Origin: an uncultured Vampirovibrio sp. | GTDB lineage: Bacteria > Cyanobacteriota > Vampirovibrionia > Gastranaerophilales > Gastranaerophilaceae | Length of the DNA: 43,272 bases | Direction of reading: 5' to 3' | NCBI GenBank assembly: GCA_910583725.1 | Contig: CAJTXZ010000022.1 | Location: 1 to 43,272, forward strand | Shown here: piece by piece, positions 33,088 through 40,108 of the stretch | Position numbering within the stretch: position 1 is the stretch's first letter | Layout of the letters: each line of letters starts with the position of its first letter | Program-made: the position numbers and the translations under genes | The notes under the pieces: model-generated | Database searches by the model: none | What the model saw: the letters and a program-made list of their open reading frames with translations, nothing else | What the model was told of the DNA's origin: nothing

Positions 33088-33132
33088 GAAACTTTCAGCC
33101 GAGACCGAAGTAATATGTTGTGCTGAAGCTTC
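33088..33132 (-). promoter_or_regulatory. Leader hairpin of peptide gene 1
   Basis: On the minus strand GAAGCTTCAGC pairs with GCTGAAAGTTTC just before the AAAGGAGG ribosome site. Copy 2 has an equivalent hairpin with different bases. The peptide promoter is upstream (near 33150-33200) but weak. Confidence 0.6.
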
Positions 33133-33227
33133 TATAGAAACGAGCATCTTTTACTCTGCGTTAATATTTCAATGTTCAATTTTATTTAATTCATTATATC
33201 ATTTTGATAGATCAAGCTACGAAATTA

Positions 33228-33256
33228 TTGAAAAGCAATATGAATGGTGTTATAAT
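33228..33256 (+). promoter_or_regulatory. Promoter of antisense RNA 2
   Basis: TTGAAA (33228-33233), a 17-bp spacer and TATAAT (33251-33256), the same as copy 1 although the spacer sequences differ. Confidence 0.85.
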
Positions 33257-33262
33257 AAAAAC

Positions 33263-33343
33263 ACAGAGTGGCAGCTTGGTAAACTGCCGGATGCTCTCAG
33301 GAAGTCAAAACGGTTCTAACTATTTTGGTTAGAGCCGTTTTTT
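33263..33343 (+). ncRNA. Candidate antitoxin antisense RNA, copy 2
   Basis: A predicted RNA of about 81 nt, the same length as copy 1. The 5' stem-loop (ACAGAGTGGCAG ... CTGCCGGATGCTCT) is nearly identical to copy 1. The terminator stem (33307-33320 with 33328-33341, plus T run) has a quite different sequence but the same position. It is complementary to the 3' end of peptide gene 2. The different 3' halves would make each RNA specific for its own mRNA (inference). Confidence 0.75.
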
Positions 33344-33396
33344 AGTATGTATAAAATCAAAAAGATTAAAAATAATGTCAGATTGAAATTATCCAT
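33316..33396 (-). CDS. Small hydrophobic peptide, candidate type I toxin, copy 2
   Basis: The 26-residue peptide starts MDNFNLTLFLIFLILYILK with a polar Asn/Ser/Gln tail (NGSNQNS). It is the same length as copy 1 and shares the M-x-N-x-NLTL-xx-IFLIL pattern, while the tails differ completely. The ribosome site is AAGGGGG, six bases before the ATG. The stop codon lies in the antisense terminator stem, as in copy 1. It lies in tandem with copy 1, the starts 327 bp apart. Too short for standard gene finders. The toxin role is inferred from form and layout. Confidence 0.75.
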   Translation of the reverse strand: MDNFNLTLFLIFLILYILKNGSNQNS

Positions 33397-33413
33397 AAGC
33401 GACCCCCTTTCTA

Positions 33414-33460
33414 GCCGGGAACCAACCCGAAAGTCAAAATAAAAGCGGCGGCTGGTTTCC
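33414..33460 (-). promoter_or_regulatory. Leader hairpin of peptide gene 2
   Basis: On the minus strand GGAAACCAGC pairs with TGGTTCCC-type sequence directly upstream of the ribosome site. It is equivalent in position to 33088-33132, with base changes that keep pairing. Confidence 0.55.
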
Positions 33461-33807
33461 ATCCATGATGAGCGTCTTTTACTCTGTGTTTAAATGTTCA
33501 AGGTTTTATTTAAATATTACAAGCCCTGTTTTCTTTTAAAGAGGGTATGTTTCAGCGCGGTATAATGCTTAACATTTCTATTTTACCTGAAAATATGCTT
33601 CCGGCAATTTTTTAACAATTGTCATTTAATGAAAACATTAAAATCCGGATATTGCACTACGAGTTTGTTTGGTGAGTGCATCCCGGATATTTTTGTAAAG
33701 AAATGTAAAAATATGCTTTAAAATGCTTAAGTTTAATGTTTTGTGTGCCGATATATAAAACAGACAATGGTTTTTGAATAATAAAGAACAAAGGAGTGTA
33801 CCGAACA
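33461..33807. other. Leader/promoter region of peptide gene 2 and upstream region of the next gene
   Basis: The left end carries the conserved upstream element (TTGAACATT, then CAGAGTAAAAG on the minus strand) shared with copy 1. A hairpin with T run lies at 33643-33694. A weak -10 TATAAA near 33756 may serve the gene at 33808. No coding gene was recognised. Confidence 0.45.
33643..33694 (+). terminator. Two-part hairpin with T run, no assigned transcript
   Basis: ATCCGG/CCGGAT and TGCACT/AGTGCA form two stacked stems and are followed by ATTTTTG. It looks like an intrinsic terminator or a small RNA end. TATAAT at 33561-33566 could start a transcript of about 120 nt, but without a clear -35. 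Confidence 0.5.
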
Positions 33808-34512
33808 ATGGGTATGTCTGCAAGTCAGGGCCGTTTTTTGCTGTTGACGGCGCAAAAAAGCAATAATGAATATCAGGCGCAAAGTATAACCTTTGAACGT
33901 TTAATGCTTGCTTCAAACGTTGAAAGATGGACTGCTGAATATAACAATGCGACGCAGAATGAAACTCTTTTGTACGGCCAGGCAAATACTAATAATTTTA
34001 ATTATAATGCAAGACTTCGCTATGATGATATTGTAAGGTCTGCCGAGGATGGTGGAATGAGTATGTCTTTAATTTCTGCGACGTCAAATAAAATAGTTGT
34101 ACCAAAACTTCCAGACCCCATCCCTGAGGGCAAAACCAAGGATGATTATTATGTTTGCCCGGATGTTAATGATACAGATTTTTTAGAAAAGAATTTGCGT
34201 GAAGGAAATTTCTTATTTGTTGATAAAGATAGTGAAAACATAGCTAAAACCGCTAAAGAAGACTGGAACAAGTTTGCATACAACGATTCGCCTATTGCAA
34301 GTTTTATTACAAATACCTATGATAAAACTGATGACGCTGAGGCGCAGAGCCTTTATGATGAAAGGACTGCAAAGTTTCAAAAGGCAGATAAAATGCTTGA
34401 ATGCCAGCTTCAAAAATTAGAAACCGAGCACAAAGCGCTTGAAACAGAGCTTGAAAGTGTACAAAAAGTTATCAAAACAAACGTTGAAGGCAGCTTTAAA
34501 ACCTTTGGCTAG
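33808..34512 (+). CDS. MGMSASQ-type hypothetical protein
   Basis: The 234-residue protein starts MGMSASQGRFLLLTAQKSNNEYQAQSITFERLMLA. Similar N-termini are familiar from proteins of this bacterial group. A middle part rich in Asn/Asp and a C-terminal coiled coil (LECQLQKLETEHKALETELESVQKVI) follow, ending in GSFKTFG. No signal peptide or membrane segment. The coiled coil suggests an assembly or secretion-linked structural role, but this is a guess. The ribosome site AAAGGAG is 11 bases before the ATG; a GTG at 33796 is less likely. Confidence 0.7.
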   Translation: MGMSASQGRFLLLTAQKSNNEYQAQSITFERLMLASNVERWTAEYNNATQNETLLYGQANTNNFNYNARLRYDDIVRSAEDGGMSMSLISATSNKIVVPKLPDPIPEGKTKDDYYVCPDVNDTDFLEKNLREGNFLFVDKDSENIAKTAKEDWNKFAYNDSPIASFITNTYDKTDDAEAQSLYDERTAKFQKADKMLECQLQKLETEHKALETELESVQKVIKTNVEGSFKTFG

Positions 34513-34560
34513 TTTTATCAGTCTTCTTGAGGGTTTATGTTATATCCGGCTAAATAAAAT

Positions 34561-34592
34561 ATATAAAAACACGGCCGTTTTTAGCCGTGCTT
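34561..34592 (-). terminator. Intrinsic terminator, minus strand
   Basis: On the minus strand GCACGGC pairs with GCCGTG and is followed by TTTTTATAT. It would end the transcript of the 88-residue gene at 34709. Confidence 0.65.
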
Positions 34593-34635
34593 GAAAGAAA
34601 TAATTAATAAATTTACTCCATTGTTCATTTTTAAC

Positions 34636-34660
34636 AGCCCCGCTTTTCAGGGGCTTTTTA
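34636..34660 (+). terminator. Intrinsic terminator, plus strand
   Basis: AGCCCC (34636-34641) pairs with GGGGCT (34650-34655), followed by a T run. It ends the transcript of the MGMSASQ-type gene and lies beyond the opposing minus-strand terminator. Confidence 0.85.
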
Positions 34661-34708
34661 TTTTGAATTTTTTTAAAACCTTATCAAAATTGCATTAAGA
34701 GTATTTTA

Positions 34709-34975
34709 TCAGGCAACAAACATCAGGCGATTTCCGGTTGTTTCGGTTGCATAGTTTGTGCCGCCAACGCCGTTTTCAAAACCGGCACGTTTTTCCATAC
34801 CTATGTTGCCAACTTCTGCTATTTCTTTAGCAAAAACACTGCTATTGCCGCCAATTTTGGTGCCGTTTCCGCCAAACGGGTTTCCGCCGTTCATTCCGCC
34901 GAAGCTTACTTTTTGGGCGCCAAAATTATTCTGGCCGATTTGATTCATTAAATTTGGATTAAATTCTATACCCAT
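34709..34975 (-). CDS. Small Gly/Asn-rich hypothetical protein
   Basis: The 88-residue protein starts MGIEFNPNLMNQIGQNNFG and has a Gly/Asn-rich middle (FGGMNGGNPFGGNGTKIGGN), then a more polar C-terminal part. No signal peptide, Cys or membrane segment. Similar short Gly/Asn-rich starts occur in other proteins of this lineage, such as the EF-hand protein at 18853. I do not recognise the family. It converges on the MGMSASQ-type gene. Confidence 0.55.
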   Translation of the reverse strand: MGIEFNPNLMNQIGQNNFGAQKVSFGGMNGGNPFGGNGTKIGGNSSVFAKEIAEVGNIGMEKRAGFENGVGGTNYATETTGNRLMFVA

Positions 34976-35147
34976 ATTTACCTTTGAAAATTAAACTCGT
35001 TACATATAAATAAAAACATTTTGAGTGTGAAAATTTCCAAGTTTATGTATTTTGTTACAAAAGTTAATCTTTTTACTTTCCTGTCGGGTAATGAAAATTT
35101 TCTATAAAGGGGCAAAATATAGACACAATGAAACGAAAGGAAAATTT

Positions 35148-35606
35148 ATGAGATTCAGCCTTATAAAAAGAGAACCATCATTCTTTTTTGAAAATATGCA
35201 TGAAGATTTGCAAAGGTTTTTAAAAGATACATTTGGTGATATTGAACCATCTGGCTCAAATATGCCTTTTGAGCGTACATTTAGGCCCGCAGTTGAGGTT
35301 AAGGAAACAGATAGCGAATATAAAATTGATGTTGAATTAACCGGTGTTAAAAAAGAGGATATAAGCCTTTCTATGACACCTGAACATGTTATGGTTTCAG
35401 CAGAGTCAAAGTTTGAAAAATGTGAAGGCTCCGGTGATGTAAAGTATTCTGAATTCAGATACGGCAAATTCACAAGAACAATCCCTTTTGATAAGCCCGT
35501 TAATCTTGAAGATGCATCAAGCGAATTTAAAGATGGCATTTTGCATATTACAATTAAAAAGGCTGAGCCAAAGCGTGAAGATGTTAAAACAATAGAAATC
35601 AAGTAG
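35148..35606 (+). CDS. Small heat shock protein (Hsp20/alpha-crystallin)
   Basis: The 152-residue protein has an N-terminal arm (PSFFFENMHEDLQRFLKDTFGDIE) and an alpha-crystallin domain (about 42-142) with VELTGVKKEDISLSM and the conserved FKDGILHITIKKAEP. The C-terminal I-x-I motif is IEI at the very end. Such proteins hold unfolded proteins for DnaK/DnaJ. The start at 35148 has AAGGA ahead; the in-frame extension to 35052 lacks a ribosome site. No CIRCE or other known operator was seen upstream. Confidence 0.93.
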   Translation: MRFSLIKREPSFFFENMHEDLQRFLKDTFGDIEPSGSNMPFERTFRPAVEVKETDSEYKIDVELTGVKKEDISLSMTPEHVMVSAESKFEKCEGSGDVKYSEFRYGKFTRTIPFDKPVNLEDASSEFKDGILHITIKKAEPKREDVKTIEIK

Positions 35607-35717
35607 TTTTTATATAATATATCGGCTCTCTATGGGCCTGTTGGCGCCAGAGTCTTACATTAACAAGGAAACCAAGTATGTTTTTGGGATGTTATGTAAA
35701 TTGACTCTGCATAAGCC

Positions 35718-35755
35718 AAAAGATGGGGTCATTGCTTTTAGCACCCCATCTTTTA
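35718..35755 (+). terminator. Intrinsic terminator of the hsp20 transcript
   Basis: AAAAGATGGGGT (35718-35729) pairs perfectly with ACCCCATCTTTT (35743-35754), with an AT-rich tail. It lies about 110 bp after the stop. Confidence 0.85.
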
Positions 35756-35833
35756 ATATAATTTGTTACTCTTTTTGAATTTGACCTTTTCACAGTTCTA
35801 TCTTGAGGGGTGTCGAATTTCTTCCAACAAACT

Positions 35834-35862
35834 CGTCATCCTGAACTTGTTTCAGGATCTTG
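35834..35862. repeat. Simple palindromic repeat ATCCTGAA..TTCAGGAT
   Basis: CGTCATCCTGAACTTG followed by TTTCAGGATCTTG, then GTTGATTGAGG as at 28450. It is the uninterrupted form of the repeat. Confidence 0.7.
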
Positions 35863-36097
35863 TTGATTGAGGGGTCTATTGATTTATTTACCATATCTTA
35901 TTTCCTTTGATTTATTCCGCTATATTATGTCATGTTCATTTTTCTTTCTTTGATTCACTTGCCATACGCAAAGAAAGAAAAATGAACCAAAAAGAAAGAA
36001 ACGCGGCTTTGGATTATACTGTGGCTCTCGTAGTTCAATGATTTTACTTTCTGATTTTTATTCTGCTTAGGAATTGAACGCGTCCCTTGCTTTTTTG

Positions 36098-36177
36098 TCA
36101 TCCTGAACTTGCCTCTACTTGCCGAAATTCTCCGATTTCGTGCAAGTTGGGTCCCCTTGGGGTGGTTTCAGGATCTT
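36098..36177. repeat. Nested palindromic repeat, copy 2
   Basis: The simple repeat TCATCCTGAACTTG|TTTCAGGATCTT is split by a 54-bp insert (36112-36165). The insert carries its own stem ACTTGC CGAAAT / ATTTCG GCAAGT and a GGGTCCCC-type tail. Confidence 0.75.
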
Positions 36178-36456
36178 ATTACCCTATCAATCAACAATAC
36201 TGTCTTCCTAATTATCTTCCTAACTATCCAATCTCATCCCTTATTCATATTAAAACACATATTACCCTTATCCATAAAAAACCAAATAACAATACCCCCC
36301 CCCAAAAAAAACAATTACCTTCCTTTGACCCTCACTATCCACCATCCCCATTAACTCCATTTCATATCAATGTTCAGCCCGGAACATGATATAACAAAGG
36401 GCGAATGAAAATATAACCATCAAGATTAAACTTTGTATAAAGTTGAAGAAACGAGC

Positions 36457-36483
36457 TTGACAAAAAAAAAAAAACGGTAAAAT
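36457..36483 (+). promoter_or_regulatory. Candidate phase-variable promoter, block B
   Basis: TTGACA (36457-36462) and TAAAAT (36478-36483) are separated by 15 bp, almost all A (run of 13). The layout is the same as 28970-28996. It drives the orphan leader at 36665, and possibly the gene at 37256. Confidence 0.6.
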
Positions 36484-36664
36484 TGACTTTATAAGAGTTT
36501 AAAGAAATAAGCACTTTTGTTTATTTTGAGGCGTCTGTGGCTATTTTTTAGTGCATTGAGACCAATTTTTTACAAAAAATAACATCGGGCCATAAACTCT
36601 TTGAAGAGAAATTTTTTTAAAAAATTTGTTTATCGTTAGTTTATCTTAAAAAAGGTTACAAAAT

Positions 36665-36769
36665 ATGATGAATTATCTGTTTTTGCGTGCACAAAAACGT
36701 GCAGGCATAGGTTTTGGCAAATTGTATTTGCGAATTTTGAGGCAGAATAGAGGTTTTGCTCAGGGATAA
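36665..36769 (+). pseudogene. Orphan leader peptide / broken start of a prepilin gene
   Basis: A 34-codon frame begins MMNYLFLRAQKR and ends LRQNRGFAQG. It lies where gene 1 has its start, at the end of a conserved leader (AAAGGTTAC, then ATG), but it stops before any prepilin segment. LRQ also occurs just before the prepilin start of gene 3 (GHLRQDK). It looks like the original 5' end of gene 2, cut off by the repeats at 36770-37250, or a regulatory upstream frame. Confidence 0.5.
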
Positions 36770-37255
36770 TAAGGCATTAGAAAAATGTTTACATTTAACA
36801 TTCCAATATACATTTGCCATGCTGGATTCATTTCAGTATCTGATAAGTATGGGATAAAAGTAAACAAGTAAAACCAAAGTAATTATTGATTAATTATCAT
36901 ATCTTATCCTTTGACTAATTCCGTTAAATCATGATTGTTCATTTTTCTGCTTGTTCCTTGCTTTAAACGGCGTTGCGGTCAGGCGCCTTATCCCGCCATC
37001 TGCGGGGCGGGCCTGTCCTCCAGCCTTGGCTCCGGTACGCTTTCTTTGATTCACTCGCCATACGCAAAGAAAGAAAAACAGAACCAAAAAGCGGATTGTG
37101 AGCTGAGGGTGATAGGCAGAAACGTTGAGTTTATGCCGTGCCCGTTAAGTGCGAACAACCAAGTAAGAAAGAAACGTCGGCTTTGGATTGAATTGCGTAT
37201 GGCGTAGATTAATGAATTTGGGATAAAAAATAAAAAAGAATATAGGAAAGAATAA
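36770..37255. other. Repeat-filled gap between the orphan leader and glycine-rich gene 2
   Basis: The region contains the nested repeat at 36938-37200 and a short AT-rich stretch. The ribosome site AGGAAAG for the gene at 37256 lies at its end. No gene was recognised. Confidence 0.5.
36938..37200. repeat. Nested repeat with two inserts
   Basis: The element TTCATTTTTCT...TTTGATTCACTCGCCATACG...AACCAAAAAG...AAGAAACG also occurs at 28556 and 35935 in short form. Here it is split twice: by a GC-rich insert (about 36950-37038) and by a second insert (about 37080-37160) related to the segment at 32335-32400 in inverted orientation. Confidence 0.65.
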
Positions 37256-39799
37256 ATGATTAAAAAAATATTTAAAGCTTCTGCCTTCTCCCTCGTAGAA
37301 ATGCTTATGGCATTATTGGTTGCTTCATTGTTGCTTGCAGCGTTAGCTCCTGTAATGACAAAAAAGTTTGGAGAGAATGTTAATGTAAGTGGAAGTGGGG
37401 GAAGTGGAGTAAGAAGTGATTATCAAAGAGTATTTGATAAAGATACTGAATGGACTGTTCCGGGTGGTGTTAATACTATTAATATAACAGCTGTTGGAGG
37501 AGGTGGAGCAGGTGGAGGAGCTAGTTATGGATATAAAGAAATAACATCTAATGAAAGCAATTGGACAGTTCCTGATAATGTTACAAAGATTAGAGTATTT
37601 ATGACAGGAGCAGGAGGCGGTGGAGCTAGTGGGGGGTATGATAAACAAACAGTTAATATTAATGGTGGAAGAAGTGAAGATAATAATACGTATAAAGATT
37701 TTCTAACAACAGGTGAAACATCTTTTACATTAACAAACAGAACTGTTCCTGCATTGGATAATAAATGTATTCAATCAGGTGTTACGCAATGGAGTAAAGG
37801 AACAACAACAGATACATCAGCTTCTAATACATATACTCCTAATGCTACCATTCAAACTAAGGTGACAGCTTGCGGGGCAGGTGGGGGTAGTAGCGGAAAC
37901 GGTTCGCCCGGGGGCGGCTCAGGTGGATATTTACTGAATACAGCCATTAATCCAAATTCTAATACCCTAGTTATTAAAACCGGCTCACCTGGACAGCAGT
38001 CTTCTGGTTATGGTGGTGGTACAAGAATTGGCGGTGCGGGTGGCGCTGGAGCAACACCCGGCTCAGCGGGTGGCAACACTGCTGCGAGTGGTGGCTCCTT
38101 TAATTTCTGGGGTACTAGCGGTGGCGGCGGTTCTACCGGAGTGTTAACGGGCGGAACGCTGATTTTTGAAGCACCTGGAGGCGGTGGAGATGGAGGGTCA
38201 AGTCATAGTTGGGATACACAAACGGTTATTACGATTTCTAACGCAGGAGGACGCGGTGGCGGTTCTCTTAATACAAATGGTGGTCTTGGTGGAGGAAATC
38301 CAAGACTGACTTCTGCAAGCATCTTGGGTGGTTTGGGTGCAACAGGATATGGAAGGGGCAAAGATGGTTCCTGTGTATTATCAGGTGGAACAAGCGGATA
38401 TTATGTGTGTGGCGGTGGTGGCGGAGGGGGAGGCATTGGTGGCATTGGCGGAGGCAATGGCAAATTAAATTCAATATTTGGTACAAACTACTGTGAAGCC
38501 GGCAAACCCGGTGCACTCCGCCTCTACTATACATATCCTCCATTGAAGTGTGATTATATGAATAAAACAAACTCCGGAGGTGGAGGTGGTGCAGGACAGG
38601 TGTGGATAGGAGAAATTTCTGTGGTGCCTGGACAAAAGCTTAGCTTTAATATTGGTATGGGTGGTAATGGGGGGAATAGTAATAATACTAATGTAAGTGG
38701 TAATAACCATGATGGTAAAGAAGGAGGAAGTACAAGCATATATGCAGGTAGTACAAAGCTTGTTTCAGTATCAGGGGGTAAGGGTGGAAAGTATGAAACT
38801 AATAATACATATATAGCTAATTCCGGAGGATATGGAGGTGGAATAATAATTAGTGATGCAGATGGAATAGCATCTGGTAATCTTACTAATTATTCAAAGA
38901 CAAATAACTGGACAGGTATAGATATCAATACAATTAAATCAATGGCAGGATTAAATGGTTCTCAGGGTAATACTATAGCAAACGGTGCTGGTGGAGGCAG
39001 CGGGGGAAGTACTATTAAAAGAGATGGAACTGTATCATTAGGAGCAGTGTCAGTTAATGCAGAGACTAATGGTAATAATGCTATATCAACTAACTATGGA
39101 AGTGGAGGAAGTGGAGGCGGTGGTGTAGTTAACTATGGAGGAATAAAAGGAGTTGGCGGTAAAGGAGCTAATGGATATATATACATAGAATGGGGTAATG
39201 CTAATGGAGGTGGAGGAAGTACAGGACAAGTAGTAACAAAGAAGAAAGTATGGGTAAGCGCTGGTACTAAGATACAGATTAAGGTAGGAAAAGGTGGAGA
39301 AGCTAAACCTATACTTACAACATTAAACGGAGTATCCGGTTACTTTGGACAACAGGGTAATAATGGAGGAGATAGTTATGTTATTACAAATGAAGGAGAA
39401 GCAATAAGGGCTAAGGGTGGTATTGGAGGATATCCTGCAGGAACCCATCATGGATTAGGGGGAAATAGTGAAGAGAGTGTATCTTCTTCATTAGCTGATA
39501 AAGTAATACCTAATATGATAAAAGGAGAAGGTGGTAATGATGATTATGGAGGAATAGGGGGAAGTATAACAGAAGTACTTTGTCCTTTGATAACAGAATT
39601 AAATGGATTAGGAGGATGTGGTGGTAATATGCCAAGTGGTCATTGTGCTAATTCATCTTCTACTCCCATAGGAAAGAATGCAGCTAAAACCGGTGGAGGT
39701 GGTGGAGGTGGTGCAGTTAAAATAGACTCCTCAGGTGGTGCAGCATATCAGGGAGGCAAAGGAGCAGATGGTATGGTGGTGATTGAGTGGAATAATTAA
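37256..39799 (+). CDS. Giant glycine-rich protein with type IV prepilin N-terminus, copy 2
   Basis: The 847-residue protein has a 10-residue leader (MIKKIFKASA) and the cleavage site A10 | FSLVEMLMALLVASLLLAALAP with Glu at +5. After the membrane helix it is rich in Gly with conserved modules: NSIFGTNYCEAG, ISVVPGQKLSFNIGMGG (about 454) and VWVSAGTKIQIKVGKGG (about 664). Gene parts differ in base use: around 37900-38470 Gly codons are often GGC, while 38560-39790 uses mostly GGA/GGT. This suggests a mosaic origin. Probably an exported pilus-like adhesin, as copy 1. Ribosome site AGGAAAG. Confidence 0.88.
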   Translation: MIKKIFKASAFSLVEMLMALLVASLLLAALAPVMTKKFGENVNVSGSGGSGVRSDYQRVFDKDTEWTVPGGVNTINITAVGGGGAGGGASYGYKEITSNESNWTVPDNVTKIRVFMTGAGGGGASGGYDKQTVNINGGRSEDNNTYKDFLTTGETSFTLTNRTVPALDNKCIQSGVTQWSKGTTTDTSASNTYTPNATIQTKVTACGAGGGSSGNGSPGGGSGGYLLNTAINPNSNTLVIKTGSPGQQSSGYGGGTRIGGAGGAGATPGSAGGNTAASGGSFNFWGTSGGGGSTGVLTGGTLIFEAPGGGGDGGSSHSWDTQTVITISNAGGRGGGSLNTNGGLGGGNPRLTSASILGGLGATGYGRGKDGSCVLSGGTSGYYVCGGGGGGGGIGGIGGGNGKLNSIFGTNYCEAGKPGALRLYYTYPPLKCDYMNKTNSGGGGGAGQVWIGEISVVPGQKLSFNIGMGGNGGNSNNTNVSGNNHDGKEGGSTSIYAGSTKLVSVSGGKGGKYETNNTYIANSGGYGGGIIISDADGIASGNLTNYSKTNNWTGIDINTIKSMAGLNGSQGNTIANGAGGGSGGSTIKRDGTVSLGAVSVNAETNGNNAISTNYGSGGSGGGGVVNYGGIKGVGGKGANGYIYIEWGNANGGGGSTGQVVTKKKVWVSAGTKIQIKVGKGGEAKPILTTLNGVSGYFGQQGNNGGDSYVITNEGEAIRAKGGIGGYPAGTHHGLGGNSEESVSSSLADKVIPNMIKGEGGNDDYGGIGGSITEVLCPLITELNGLGGCGGNMPSGHCANSSSTPIGKNAAKTGGGGGGGAVKIDSSGGAAYQGGKGADGMVVIEWNN

Positions 39800-40108
39800 A
39801 AGATAATTCATTCTGCGGCTGGGGTTGTTAAGCCTGGGGCCTATGCAAGGGCTGGATGTGGATTTAAGGGTTTAAGGCTCGTTCGGTCTCGTTAAGCCAG
39901 ACTTGGTTAAGCTCGACCCTCACTAAGATTTTACGATAAATAACAACTTTTTGGGTGCTGGTTATTAAATATTAAAGCCTGCACCCTTTTTTTAATTATT
40001 TAAACGTGTATAACTTATGTCAAAATGGTATTAGTTATCTACTGCTGATATAGGGCGAATTAAACCAATTAAAGCTGCCTTGTAATTTTGAATAAAACTT
40101 GCCAATCC
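39800..40108 (+). other. 3' flank of gene 2 with shared terminator-flank repeat
   Basis: The stretch 39880-39952 (AAGGCTCGTTCGGT, AAGCCAGACTTGG, CTCGACC, CACTAAGATTTTA) matches 1-50 and partly 32530-32545 and 32748-32765. From 39994 to 40108 nothing was recognised. Confidence 0.6.
39953..39993 (+). terminator. Intrinsic terminator, shared family
   Basis: GGGTGC (39953-39958) pairs with GCACCC (39981-39986) and is followed by seven T. It ends the glycine-rich gene 2 transcript. The upstream ATAACAACTTTTT is shared with 32772. Confidence 0.8.

Larger units (their letters stand above)
35930..36530 (+). repeat. Duplicated upstream block, copy B
   Basis: The counterpart of 28548-29040. The 36370-36506 part is almost identical to 28883-29020. 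The copy is longer mainly because of the insertion inside the palindrome at 36098 and a longer AT-rich stretch. The C run is 9 instead of 7. Confidence 0.85.
35756..36664. other. Repeat-rich non-coding region upstream of the orphan leader
   Basis: The region contains the repeat at 35834, the duplicated upstream block B (35930-36530) with a promoter at 36457-36483, and a conserved leader ending in AAAGGTTACAAAATATG. Frames in this stretch are repeat-derived. Confidence 0.6.

Noticed and set aside
32936..33343. Fst-type pairing through direct repeats at the 5' ends of both RNAs
   Set aside because: The shared CAGAGT and GATGCTC words occur in the same sense in both RNAs (inverted in DNA), so they are not complementary; pairing must use the 3' overlap.
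36935..37207. 90-codon plus-strand frame
   Set aside because: It runs entirely through nested repeats and has the typical translated repeat words (SPYAKKEKQNQK).
28500..37250. CRISPR array
   Set aside because: Repeats are few, irregularly spaced and palindromic with nested inserts; there are no regular spacers and no cas genes.
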